Of a DNA stretch of 64,000 nt, positions 1 through 8,469 are shown piece by piece. The DNA comes from Bradyrhizobium paxllaeri (GTDB taxonomy: Bacteria; Pseudomonadota; Alphaproteobacteria; Rhizobiales; Xanthobacteraceae). Both the position numbers and the translations under genes were made by a program. The notes below the pieces were generated by a model. The model saw nothing but the letters and a program-made list of their open reading frames with translations. It searched no databases and was not told the origin of the DNA. Where the stretch lies: the NCBI RefSeq assembly GCF_001693515.2, contig NZ_CP042968.1:6882001-6946000 (forward strand), given 5' to 3'. Numbering within the stretch: the first letter of the stretch is position 1; the number at the start of each line of letters is the position of its first letter.

Positions 1-579
1 CAGGACATCGCCTTTTCGATGACGCCCTCGATGCGCGGGCGTCTCGCTGCCATTCACCAGCGCGAGGCCGACGGTTCGCTTACTCCCCTTCCCGACCTGC
101 AATTGCCCGCCGAGCCGGAAGTCGACATGGGAGGCCATGGACTCTACGGCTCGATCGGCGAGTACATGAAGTTCATCCGCATGTGGCTCAACGACGGCGC
201 GGGACCGCAGGGCCGCGTGCTCAAGAAGGAGACGGTCGAGTCCGCCGTCCGCAACGGCCTGCAGGCGCACCAGACCGTCACGGTGCTGCCCGGCGTCATT
301 CCGACCTTGTCGAACGATGCCGAGTTCTTCCCCGGCCTGAAGAAATCCTGGTGCCTCACCTTCATGGTGAACGACGAGGACGCGCCGACCGGCCGGCCAG
401 CCGGAGCGATCGGCTGGGCCGGGCTCGCCAACCTGTTTTTCTGGATCGATCGAAAGAACGGGTTCGGCGGATATTGGGCGACGCAGATCCTGCCGTTTGG
501 CGATCCGACTTCGTTCGTCGGCTACCTGGATTTCGAGACGGCCGCCTATGCGACCGGCGAGGCGCGCGCCGCGGCATAG
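1..579 (+). CDS. Beta-lactamase-fold serine hydrolase/esterase, C-terminal part
   Basis: The reading frame is open from base 1, so the start lies outside the window and only about 192 C-terminal residues are seen. The visible segments (a [20 protein letters not shown] stretch, then a [13 protein letters not shown] stretch) resemble the C-terminal half of class C beta-lactamase-related esterases (EstB type), where a Gly-rich strand lines the active site. The SxxK nucleophile motif would be upstream and cannot be checked. The Baeyer-Villiger monooxygenase that follows 190 bases later on the same strand suggests the esterase hydrolyses an ester or lactone made by that enzyme; this is inference. 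The family call is fairly safe, the substrate is unknown. Confidence 0.75.
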   Translation, partial: QDIAFSMTPSMRGRLAAIHQREADGSLTPLPDLQLPAEPEVDMGGHGLYGSIGEYMKFIRMWLNDGAGPQGRVLKKETVESAVRNGLQAHQTVTVLPGVIPTLSNDAEFFPGLKKSWCLTFMVNDEDAPTGRPAGAIGWAGLANLFFWIDRKNGFGGYWATQILPFGDPTSFVGYLDFETAAYATGEARAAA

Positions 580-769
580 TGCCGGGCGAGCGCGACCTGA
601 CCGCGCCACGGCGCGCGACGCGTTCGAAACCCTGGAGAGAGCGACGGCGTCGTGAGCGCGTGCTTTGCGATGGTCCCACCAGCATGCCTGCTGCCCGCGC
701 AGGTCGACGCCTATGCATGGCAAGAAGACGACTGAACCAGAAATGCGTGCTCACAACGGGAGGAAAGTC

Positions 770-2452
770 ATGACGAATGTGCAAGGCCAGCCTCAGGCGG
801 CTGGCGCGAAAGCCGACTTCGATGCCGTCATCATCGGCGCTGGATTCTCCGGCATGTACATGCTGCATTCGCTACGCGACAAGCTCGACCTGAACGTCAC
901 GGTGTTCGAGGCCGGCGACGGCGTCGGCGGTACCTGGTATTGGAATCGCTATCCCGGCGCACGCTGCGATTCCGACAGCTACATCTACTGTTACACGTTC
1001 GACAAGAACCTGTTGCAGGAATGGAACTGGTCCGAGCGCTATCCGGAGCAGGACGAGATCCTGCGCTACCTCGAGCACTGCGCCGAGCGCTTCGACCTGA
1101 AGCCCGACATCCAGTTCGGCAAGCGCGTCGTCGAAGTCGTCTTCGATGACGACACCGAGCTGTGGACCGTGCGCACCAACAAGGGCGATGCCGTCAAGGC
1201 CCGCTTCGTCATTCCGGCCGTCGGTGCCCTGTCGACCGCCAACATGCCGCCGATCAGGGGGCTGAGCTCTTTTGCCGGCAAGTGTTACCACACCAGCCAA
1301 TGGCCGCATGATGGCGTCGACTTCACCGCCAAGCGTGTCGGCGTCATCGGTACCGGGGCCACGGCGGTGCAGGCGATCCCGGAGATTGCGCAGCAGGCCA
1401 AGCACCTGACGGTGTTCCAGCGCACGCCAAACTTCTGCGTGCCTGCACGCAATGGCCGTGTCGATCCCGAAGTGACCAGGGCACGCAAGGCCGATTACGA
1501 CGGTATCCGCCAGCGCATCAAGGATTCCTTCTTCGGGTTCGAACTGAATTTCTTACCGAAGGCGGTGCTCGAAACAACACCCGAGGAACGCGAGCAGGAG
1601 TTCGACAGGATGTGGGACGCCGGTGGCTTCGCCTTCTGGCTCGCGAACTATCAGGACATGTTCTTCTCCAAGGAGGCGAACGATGTCATCGCCGACTACC
1701 TCAAGCGCAAGATCCACTCGATCGTCAACGACCCGGTGACCGCGGAGAAGTTGACGCCCAGGACTTATCCCTACGGCACCAAGCGCCAACCGCTCGACAC
1801 CAACTATTTTGAGACCTTCAACAAGAAGAACGTGGCACTGGTGGATGCGAGCACCGATGGACCAATCGAGGAGATCGCGCCGAATGGCATTCGCGCGGGT
1901 GGCAAGGAGTATCCGCTCGACATCATCGTCATCGCCACCGGCTTCGACGCAATGACCGGCCCCTTGAAGAACCTCGGTATCAAGGGGCGCGGCGGCAGGC
2001 CGCTGGCGCAGGAATGGGAGGACGGTCCGCAGACCTATCTCGGCCTGGCGATCGTCGGTTACCCCAACCTGTTCACAATCACCGGTCCGCAGAGCCCCTC
2101 GGTGCTGTCGAACATGCCGGTCTCGATCGAGCAGCATGTCGAGTGGATCACCGAATGCATCGCCCACATGCGAAGAAACAAGCTCACAACGATCGAGGCG
2201 AGCCCGGAGGCGCAGGACGCATGGGGCGCCCACGTCGCCGAGGTCGTGAATTCGACCCTGATGCCCGGCACCAATTCCTGGTACATGGGGGCCAACATAG
2301 AAGGCAAGCCGCGCCGGTTCATGCCTTATCTCGGGCCTGAGGGCGTTGGCGGATACCGCAGAAAGTGCGCCGAGGTCGCAGAGAAGGGCTATGAGGGCTT
2401 CGTGTTCACGAGCCAAGGCCAAAGCGGGACCGCGCACACGATTGCGGCCTAA
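770..2452 (+). CDS. Flavin-containing Baeyer-Villiger monooxygenase
   Basis: 560 residues, the usual size for cyclohexanone-monooxygenase-type enzymes, which insert one oxygen atom next to a ketone using FAD and NADPH. The FAD-binding GAGFSG motif is at residues 23-28. The family fingerprint FxGxxxHxxxWP is present at about residues 168-179 (FAGKCYHTSQWP), followed by the NADPH Rossmann motif GVIGTGATAVQ. The ATG at 770 was chosen over an in-frame start at 665 because GGGAGGAAA lies just upstream and family proteins begin this way. A strong intrinsic terminator follows at 2550. The neighbouring esterase could process the ester or lactone product. The substrate cannot be deduced. Confidence 0.93.
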   Translation: MTNVQGQPQAAGAKADFDAVIIGAGFSGMYMLHSLRDKLDLNVTVFEAGDGVGGTWYWNRYPGARCDSDSYIYCYTFDKNLLQEWNWSERYPEQDEILRYLEHCAERFDLKPDIQFGKRVVEVVFDDDTELWTVRTNKGDAVKARFVIPAVGALSTANMPPIRGLSSFAGKCYHTSQWPHDGVDFTAKRVGVIGTGATAVQAIPEIAQQAKHLTVFQRTPNFCVPARNGRVDPEVTRARKADYDGIRQRIKDSFFGFELNFLPKAVLETTPEEREQEFDRMWDAGGFAFWLANYQDMFFSKEANDVIADYLKRKIHSIVNDPVTAEKLTPRTYPYGTKRQPLDTNYFETFNKKNVALVDASTDGPIEEIAPNGIRAGGKEYPLDIIVIATGFDAMTGPLKNLGIKGRGGRPLAQEWEDGPQTYLGLAIVGYPNLFTITGPQSPSVLSNMPVSIEQHVEWITECIAHMRRNKLTTIEASPEAQDAWGAHVAEVVNSTLMPGTNSWYMGANIEGKPRRFMPYLGPEGVGGYRRKCAEVAEKGYEGFVFTSQGQSGTAHTIAA

Positions 2453-2549
2453 TGAGCTCGATGAGCCTTGATCGGGGGCTGCGTTCAATGTCACGGCTCC
2501 CGGCATGGTGATACCGAGCGCGCTGTACGACCCTATTCCTGCAAACGGA

Positions 2550-2584
2550 AGCGGCTCGGTTCTGTAAGGACCGAGCCGCTTTTT
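2550..2584 (+). terminator. Intrinsic terminator after the Baeyer-Villiger monooxygenase
   Basis: An 11-bp perfect stem (AGCGGCTCGGT at 2550-2560 with its complement at 2570-2580), a 9-base loop and a following TTTT run. It lies 97 bases after the monooxygenase stop and just before the end of the convergent ribbon-helix-helix gene. Confidence 0.88.
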
Positions 2585-2603
2585 CGTTTCAGATCGATGG
2601 AAC

Positions 2604-2921
2604 CTATTCGGCCGCGTCCAGAATGGCAGCGGCGTTGCCGCGAAATTCCGACACGACGACCGCACTCTTGGCGCGATAGATCAGGCAGGAGCAGCGCAAC
2701 AGCGAGGCGAAATTCTTGACCTCGCCATGGTGGTCGAGGACCTCGTCATGCAGCGTGGTGAGGAACTTGGCAAGGCTCATCCCCTCCTTCGCCGCGATCT
2801 CCTCCAGCGTGTCCCAGAACGACATTTCCAGCCGGATCGAGGTGCTATGGCCGCCCATCCGCAGCGATCGGGTCTGCGATTCATAGTCGCGTTGGGGCTG
2901 GTGCGCGAACAGGTGGCACAT
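2604..2921 (-). CDS. Ribbon-helix-helix domain protein (RHH_4 type)
   Basis: 105 residues. The segment STSIRLEMSFWDTLEEIA followed by KEGMSLAKFLTTLHDEV has the beta strand plus two helices of the RHH_4 family (Pfam PF13467), small predicted DNA-binding proteins common in alphaproteobacteria. The N-terminal 20 residues and the C-terminal tail after residue 80 are not recognisable. The gene is alone on its strand, convergent with the monooxygenase and divergent from mutL. No target can be inferred. The in-frame Met at residue 22 is an alternative start. Confidence 0.72.
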   Translation of the reverse strand: MCHLFAHQPQRDYESQTRSLRMGGHSTSIRLEMSFWDTLEEIAAKEGMSLAKFLTTLHDEVLDHHGEVKNFASLLRCSCLIYRAKSAVVVSEFRGNAAAILDAAE

Positions 2922-3164
2922 GGGTTCCTCCAGCTAGATTATAATTTTTCTAAACGATATACCTGACCACACGACCTCACAATCCCAGGCCCTATCTCAA
3001 GTCCAATCTCAAGTCATATCGACCCGCCGCGAACGAACCTCAGTATCTTCAAGGCGATAGTCCACCCTCATCCCCAGCCGGGCATTGTTTCGGCCCCTTC
3101 CCATGCAATTGCCGCCGCGGACGCCTAAAATGGCGGTTCAACCTCGAATCGACGCTTAAGCCCC

Positions 3165-4976
3165 ATGCCCGTCCGCCAGCTCCCCGAACAGGTCGTCAAC
3201 CGCATCGCCGCCGGCGAGGTGGTCGAACGACCCGCGAGCGTTGTGAAGGAACTGGTCGAGAACGCCATCGACGCCGGCGCCAGCCGCGTCGATATCTTCA
3301 CCGATGGCGGCGGCCGGCGGCGGATCGGCATCACCGACGACGGCAGCGGCATGACGTCAGCCGACCTCGCGCTTGCGGTCGATCGCCACGCCACCTCCAA
3401 GCTCGACGACGAGGATCTCCTTCGCATTCGCACGCTGGGGTTTCGCGGCGAGGCCCTGCCCTCGATCGGCGCGGTGGCAAAGCTCGGCATCACCACGCGC
3501 CACGCCAGCGAGCCGCATGCCTGGTCGCTGTCGGTCGAAGGCGGGGTGAAATCGCAAATCATGCCGGCGGCACTGTCGCAAGGCACCCGCGTCGAGGTCA
3601 GCGATCTCTTTTACGCGACACCTGCGCGGCTGAAATTCCTCAAGACCGACCGCACCGAGGCCGAAGCGATCCGCGAAGTGGTGCGGCGGCTCGCGATGGC
3701 GCGGCCCGATATCGCCTTCACATTGGCCGGCGAGGAGCGCGCGCCGGTGACATGGGCCGCGGCGCTGCCGGGCGCTGCGGGCCGGCTGACGCGGCTCGGC
3801 GACATCCTCGGCAGCGATTTTCGCTCTTGCGCCATCGAAGTGCGCGCCGAGCGCGAAGGCGTCGTGGTCGAGGGTTTTGCCGCCGCGCCCTCACTGACGC
3901 GGGCCAACGCGCTCGGGCAATATCTGTTCGTCAACGGCCGCCCGGTACGCGACAAGCTCATTTTGGGCGCGGTGCGCGCGGCCTATTCGGATTACCTGCC
4001 GCGCGACCGCCATCCCGTGGTGGCGCTGTTCGTGACGCTGGCGCCGCAGGAGGTCGACGCCAACGTGCATCCGGCCAAGACCGAGGTGCGGTTTCGCAAT
4101 GCCGGCCTCGTCCGCGCGCTGATCGTGCATGCGCTGAAGGACGGCCTTGCCCGCGAAGGCCGGCGCACCGCGGCGAATACCGATGGCGCGGCGCTGTCGG
4201 CGTTCCGTCCGTCATTTGCGCCGCGCCCGACCAACTGGGACTGGCGCAGTTCACCGGCCTATCCGGTGCGGCCCGCGCCTTCGTTCGAGGGCGCTGCTGC
4301 GACGGCATTCGCCGAAGCGGGACAGGCTGCCTTCGATGTCGGCACGCCGACCGCCGACGTGCGCTTCGAGGCGCAGGTCGCGCCCGACCTGCTCGACCGT
4401 CCGCTGGGCGCCGCGCGCACGCAGATCCATGAGACCTACATCGTCTCGCAGACCCGCGACGGGTTGATCGTCGTGGACCAGCACGCCGCGCATGAGCGCA
4501 TCGTCTACGAAAAACTGAAGGCCTCGCTGGCGAAGAACGGCGTGCAGCGGCAGATCTTGCTGATCCCGGAGATCGTCGAACTCGACGAGGCAACCGTCGA
4601 GAAGCTGCTCGATCGCGCCGAAGAGCTGGCATCGTTTGGGCTAGCAATCGAATCCTTCGGTCCCGGTGCGGTGGCCGTGCGCGAGACGCCTTCGCTGCTC
4701 GGCAAGGCGAACGCCGCCGGATTATTGCGCGATCTTGCCGAGCACATGGCCGAATGGGACGAGGCGCTGCCGCTGGAGCGCCGCCTGATGCATGTCGCCG
4801 CCACCATGGCCTGCCACGGCTCGGTCCGCGCCGGCCGCCGCCTCAAGCCGGAAGAGATGAACGCGCTGCTGCGCGAGATGGAAGACACGCCGAATTCCGG
4901 CCAGTGCAACCACGGCCGCCCGACCTATGTGGAATTGAAACTCGCCGATATCGAGAAGCTGTTCGGGCGGCGGTAG
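3165..4976 (+). CDS. mutL: DNA mismatch repair protein MutL (endonuclease type)
   Basis: 603 residues. The N-terminal GHKL ATPase shows the ELVENAIDAGA, DDGSGM and TLGFRGEALPSIGAV motifs of MutL. After a Pro/Ala-rich linker (about residues 335-420) the C-terminal domain has DQHAAHERIVYE starting at residue 438. This matches the DQHA(X)2E(X)4E motif that marks MutL proteins with intrinsic nicking activity. The partner motifs ACHGSVRAG and CNHGRP are also present near the end. The protein should act with MutS and make the strand nick itself, as expected in bacteria lacking MutH. The ATG at 3165 gives the canonical N terminus (PVRQLPEQVVNRIAAGEVV). Confidence 0.97.
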   Translation: MPVRQLPEQVVNRIAAGEVVERPASVVKELVENAIDAGASRVDIFTDGGGRRRIGITDDGSGMTSADLALAVDRHATSKLDDEDLLRIRTLGFRGEALPSIGAVAKLGITTRHASEPHAWSLSVEGGVKSQIMPAALSQGTRVEVSDLFYATPARLKFLKTDRTEAEAIREVVRRLAMARPDIAFTLAGEERAPVTWAAALPGAAGRLTRLGDILGSDFRSCAIEVRAEREGVVVEGFAAAPSLTRANALGQYLFVNGRPVRDKLILGAVRAAYSDYLPRDRHPVVALFVTLAPQEVDANVHPAKTEVRFRNAGLVRALIVHALKDGLAREGRRTAANTDGAALSAFRPSFAPRPTNWDWRSSPAYPVRPAPSFEGAAATAFAEAGQAAFDVGTPTADVRFEAQVAPDLLDRPLGAARTQIHETYIVSQTRDGLIVVDQHAAHERIVYEKLKASLAKNGVQRQILLIPEIVELDEATVEKLLDRAEELASFGLAIESFGPGAVAVRETPSLLGKANAAGLLRDLAEHMAEWDEALPLERRLMHVAATMACHGSVRAGRRLKPEEMNALLREMEDTPNSGQCNHGRPTYVELKLADIEKLFGRR

Positions 4977-4994
4977 TCGATTCCCTGCACTCCT

Positions 4995-5096
4995 GTCATC
5001 ACCCGCGAATGCGGGTGATCCAGTATTCCAGAGACATTGGCGTTTGAACGGATCGGCCGCGGCGTACTGGATCGCCCGGTCAAGCCGGGCGACGAC
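4995..5096. repeat. Palindromic interspersed repeat (GTCATC...GACGAC class)
   Basis: Starts with a hairpin-forming ACCCGCGAATGCGGGT segment and ends with CGCCCGGTCAAGCCGGGCG. The core between two CCAGTA/TACTGG boxes matches, in reverse orientation, the core of the element at 21655-21754. It lies between the convergent mutL and rsmD stops. Confidence 0.8.
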
Positions 5097-5120
5097 AATT
5101 GTGGTTGCGGAGCAGCGTGG

Positions 5121-5675
5121 TCATATGCTCCGCAAAAACACAAACTCCGTATCGTCGTACGCGCGCCGCTCCAGCTCCTCGAATCCCTCAGGCGCAGCGA
5201 ACGCCGTCGCCTTCGCCTCCTCCACCACCAACAGCGCCCCCGGCGTCAGCCAGCCGCCGTCGCGCAGCGAGGCCAGCGCCTTCTCCGCGAGACCCTTGCC
5301 GTAGGGCGGATCGAGGAACACCAGCGAGAACGGCTCGACCGGATGCGCAGGTCCCAGATTGGTGGCGTCGCGGCGATAGACTTTTGTCACGCCGCCAAGG
5401 CCGAGCGACTCGACATTGTTGCGCAACAGCGCGCGTGCCTCCGCGCCATTGTCGACGAACAGCGTGAAGCTGGCGCCACGCGACACCGCCTCGATGCCGA
5501 GCGCGCCGGTGCCGGCGAACAGGTCGAGCACGCGCGCGCCTTCGATCGGATCGTCATAGGCGTGGATCAGGATGTTGAACACGGACTCGCGCAAGCGATC
5601 CGCCGTTGGGCGAATCTCCCGCGAGGACGGCGAGGCCAGATTGCGGCCCTTCAGTCTTCCGCCGACGACGCGCAT
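5121..5675 (-). CDS. rsmD: 16S rRNA (guanine966-N2)-methyltransferase RsmD
   Basis: 184 residues, the typical length. It opens with MRVVGGRLKGRNL and RPTADRLRESVFNIL, the conserved RsmD N terminus. The SAM-binding motif LDLFAGTGALGIEAVSRGA follows, then the FLDPPYGKGL catalytic (N/D)PPY motif. It methylates G966 in small-subunit rRNA during ribosome assembly. Its start lies 7 bases after the stop of the upstream pseudouridine synthase, so the two rRNA modification genes are almost certainly one operon. Confidence 0.95.
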   Translation of the reverse strand: MRVVGGRLKGRNLASPSSREIRPTADRLRESVFNILIHAYDDPIEGARVLDLFAGTGALGIEAVSRGASFTLFVDNGAEARALLRNNVESLGLGGVTKVYRRDATNLGPAHPVEPFSLVFLDPPYGKGLAEKALASLRDGGWLTPGALLVVEEAKATAFAAPEGFEELERRAYDDTEFVFLRSI

Positions 5676-5682
5676 GAGCGAG

Positions 5683-7767
5683 CTACTCGTCCCGCGGCTT
5701 AAGATCGCGCTTGCCGTGATAGCCGCGCTTCGGGCGGCGCGGCGGGCCGTAGCCGTTGGCTTCGTCCTCGTTGCGCGCGCGGGCTTCCTCGCTGCCGGTG
5801 CGCTGCACCAGCACGCGGCGGCCCTTGCTGTCGGCGATCAGCGCGCTCTTGCCCGCCGGCTTGAACGGCTTCTTGCCGCGCGGCGCGTCGTCCTCGTCGT
5901 CGGATTTCTCGCCCGGCATCGGCCGGTTGAAATCGGCGCCCGCAAGCGCGGCGATCTTCTCGCCGAGCTGTTCGCGCAGCACCCGCGTCTTGACCTCTTC
6001 CACCTGCCCTTCCTCCAGTTCGCCGAGCTGGAATGGTCCGTAGGACACGCGGATCAGCCGGTTCACCTCGAGGCCGAGATGGGCCATGACATTGCGCACC
6101 TCGCGGTTCTTGCCCTCGCGGATCGCGAACACCAGCCAGACATTGGCGCCCTGGTCACGCTCCAGCGTCGCATCGATCGGCCCGTATTTAACGCCTTCGA
6201 CCTCGACGCCTTTCTTCAGCTCATCGAGCTGCGCCTGCGTGACCTCGCCATGGGCGCGCACGCGATAGCGCCGTAGCCAGCCGGTATCGGGCAGCTCGAG
6301 CGCGCGCGCGAGCCCGCCGTCATTGGTCAGCAGCAGCAAGCCTTCGGTGTTGAAATCGAGCCGGCCGATCGAGATCAGCCGCGGTAATCCTTCCGGCAGG
6401 TTGTCGAACACGGTCGGCCGCCCCTCGGGGTCGGCATGCGTGGTCATCAGGCCGCGCGGCTTGTGATACATGAACAGCCGCGTGCGCTCGCGCGGCGGCA
6501 ACACTTTCCCATCGAGCGCGATCACGTCATTGGCGGTGACGTCGAGCGCCGGCGAATTGATCACGCGGCCGTTGACGGTGACGCGGCCCTGCGTGACCAT
6601 TTCCTCGGCATCGCGGCGCGAGGCCAGGCCGGCGCGCGCCAGCACCTTGGCGATGCGCTCGCCGGCCTTTTTCGGCTTCGGCTCCGCGCGCGGCGCGCGC
6701 TTGTCGAAATCGGTGGGGCGCTCGCGATAGGCGCCGCGGCCGCCGAAGGCCGGACGCTTTGCAAAGATCCTGCTGTCGTCTTCATTGTCGCGGCGCGGCC
6801 GGTCGCTGAAACGCCCCTCGCTGCGCGGGTGCTCCTGCCACTCGGTGCGGCCTGCGGGTCGCCCACGGTCACCATCCCGGTCGCGGCGCTCGCGGGGCCG
6901 GTCGAACTTCGGACGATCCTCGCGCGAGCGGGAAAAGCGTGGGCGCTCGTCGCCACCGCGATCGTCACGCGATCTATCGAAACGTGGTTTGTCAAAATTG
7001 CGCGCACCGTCGCGCGAGGAACGGGAATCGCGTCCGCCGCGGTCCTCCCGCTTCTGCCACGGCTTGTCCTCGCCCCGTTCAGGACGATCGCCAAAATCCT
7101 TGCGCGGGCCGCGCGAAAAACGCTTTTCGCCATCGCGCGACGGGCGGTCACCGAAGGAACGCTCTCCCCGCGGACGGTCACTGTCCTTTAGGAAACCTTC
7201 GCCGCGCGGCGCGTAAGGCCGCTTGTCGCCGAACTTCTTGTCCTGGAAGCGCCCGGCCGGACGCGCGTCGTCGCGGTTGCGGCGCGGCGGGCGATCGTCG
7301 CGATCAAAGTTTGCCCGCTCGCCGCGCGGCTTGAACGAACGCTTCTCGCCATCACGATCCTCGCGCGGGCGAAAATCCTTCCGCCCACCACGGTCTGAAC
7401 GATCGCCGCGTGGCCGATCGTCCCGGTCAAATCGTGCCCGCGGCCGGTCGCCAAAATCCCGGCGCGGCGGACGGTCATCGTCGCGGCGGAACGAACCACC
7501 TTCCCGCTTGCCGGCGTAGGGCTTCTTGCCGAACGATTTTGCGCCGTCGGATTTCCCGGCATAGGGCCGCCGTTCACCGCCGCCGCGGTCATCGTCCCTG
7601 GCGCCAAAGCCGCGCTTGGCGAACTTCTTCTCAGGCCCCCTCGCCGCCCCCGAGCGGCCTTTGGCTCCGCCGGCACGGCCCCGGTCACCGCCAGCGCGGC
7701 CCTTGCCGTCGCCCGGCAGGTCACGCCGGCCGCGGGAATCGTTGTTTTTGTCGTTATCGCGGGGCAT
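5683..7767 (-). CDS. RsuA/RluB-family rRNA pseudouridine synthase with long RGD-rich N-terminal extension
   Basis: 694 residues, more than twice the roughly 250-300 of an ordinary RluB/RsuA enzyme. Residues 1 to about 365 are low-complexity, rich in Arg, Asp, Gly, Lys and Phe, with repeated FDRDDRP, GDRP and KRxF-like patterns, and look disordered. An S4 RNA-binding domain begins near residue 369 (GERIAKVLARAGLASRRDAE). The catalytic domain carries GRLDFNTEGLLLLTND with the nucleophile Asp at residue 471. A second basic, disordered tail of about 90 residues ends the protein. By family it converts a 23S (RluB) or 16S (RsuA) uridine to pseudouridine; which one cannot be settled. It is followed directly by rsmD. 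Confidence 0.9.
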   Translation of the reverse strand: MPRDNDKNNDSRGRRDLPGDGKGRAGGDRGRAGGAKGRSGAARGPEKKFAKRGFGARDDDRGGGERRPYAGKSDGAKSFGKKPYAGKREGGSFRRDDDRPPRRDFGDRPRARFDRDDRPRGDRSDRGGRKDFRPREDRDGEKRSFKPRGERANFDRDDRPPRRNRDDARPAGRFQDKKFGDKRPYAPRGEGFLKDSDRPRGERSFGDRPSRDGEKRFSRGPRKDFGDRPERGEDKPWQKREDRGGRDSRSSRDGARNFDKPRFDRSRDDRGGDERPRFSRSREDRPKFDRPRERRDRDGDRGRPAGRTEWQEHPRSEGRFSDRPRRDNEDDSRIFAKRPAFGGRGAYRERPTDFDKRAPRAEPKPKKAGERIAKVLARAGLASRRDAEEMVTQGRVTVNGRVINSPALDVTANDVIALDGKVLPPRERTRLFMYHKPRGLMTTHADPEGRPTVFDNLPEGLPRLISIGRLDFNTEGLLLLTNDGGLARALELPDTGWLRRYRVRAHGEVTQAQLDELKKGVEVEGVKYGPIDATLERDQGANVWLVFAIREGKNREVRNVMAHLGLEVNRLIRVSYGPFQLGELEEGQVEEVKTRVLREQLGEKIAALAGADFNRPMPGEKSDDEDDAPRGKKPFKPAGKSALIADSKGRRVLVQRTGSEEARARNEDEANGYGPPRRPKRGYHGKRDLKPRDE

Positions 7768-7920
7768 GAATGGTCTCTCGGATACGGATGAAATGGCTAT
7801 CAGGCGGATGCGGATGGGCTGTCATAGCGGTAACGCGCGCGCGCTTCGTTCAAGGCGCATTCTCACGCAAAACCGGCATCCACGTTTGCTGAAGGCGCAG
7901 CTAGTAGCAGGTTTCTGCCG

Positions 7921-8379
7921 ATGATACGAGGCATGACGGCCCCTTCTTTCATGGATTTGGCGCTGAAAACGGCCGAAAACGCCGGAAAAGCCGGCGAAGT
8001 TCCGATCGGCTGCGTCATCGTCCGGGATTACGAGGTGATCGCCACCGCCGGCAACCGGACCCTGACCGACCGCGATCCGACCGCGCATGCCGAGATTCTC
8101 GCGATCCGGCAGGCGGCCGAGGCCATCGGGACTGAGCGGCTGGTCGATTGCGACCTCTACGTCACGCTCGAGCCCTGCACCATGTGCGCCGGTGCGATCT
8201 CGTTCGCGCGAATCCGGCGGCTCTATTATGGCGCGGCGGACCCCAAGGGCGGCGCGGTGGATTCCGGGGTGCGGTTCTTTGCGCAACCGACCTGCCATCA
8301 CGTGCCGGAGGTCTATTCGGCGGTCGGCGAGAATCGGGCCGCGACGCTGCTGCGGGAATTTTTCAGGGAGCGGCGGTGA
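7921..8379 (+). CDS. tadA: tRNA-specific adenosine deaminase TadA
   Basis: 152 residues. The zinc deaminase motifs are complete: HAE at residues 56-58 (His zinc ligand, Glu proton shuttle) and PCTMC with Cys 86 and Cys 89. The enzyme converts the wobble adenosine of tRNA-Arg(ACG) to inosine and is usually essential. An in-frame ATG at 7933 (MTAPSF) is an alternative start; neither has a clear ribosome binding site. The gene is divergent from the pseudouridine synthase and convergent with the dehalogenase-like hydrolase. Confidence 0.93.
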   Translation: MIRGMTAPSFMDLALKTAENAGKAGEVPIGCVIVRDYEVIATAGNRTLTDRDPTAHAEILAIRQAAEAIGTERLVDCDLYVTLEPCTMCAGAISFARIRRLYYGAADPKGGAVDSGVRFFAQPTCHHVPEVYSAVGENRAATLLREFFRERR

Positions 8380-8386
8380 TGAGCTT

Positions 8387-8465
8387 GTAGCCCGGATGGA
8401 GCGAAGCGCAATCCGGGGCCGGTGCCCGCGGCACCCCGGATTTCGCTGCGCTCCATCCGGGCTAC
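8387..8465. repeat. GTAGCCCGGATGGAGCG palindromic repeat, copy 1
   Basis: A near-perfect inverted repeat: the left arm GTAGCCCGGATGGAGCGAAG and its complement at the right end enclose a GC-rich spacer. The same element occurs at 15181-15260 and, in hybrid form, at 30537-30624. It fills the gap between the convergent tadA and hydrolase stops, where it can also act as a strong hairpin at both transcript ends. Confidence 0.9.
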
Positions 8466-8469
8466 GAAA

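Noticed and set aside
6436..7769. Several open frames over the RGD-rich part of the pseudouridine synthase gene
   Set aside because: The low-complexity, GC-rich sequence leaves all frames open. Only the 694-residue frame joins a recognisable catalytic domain.
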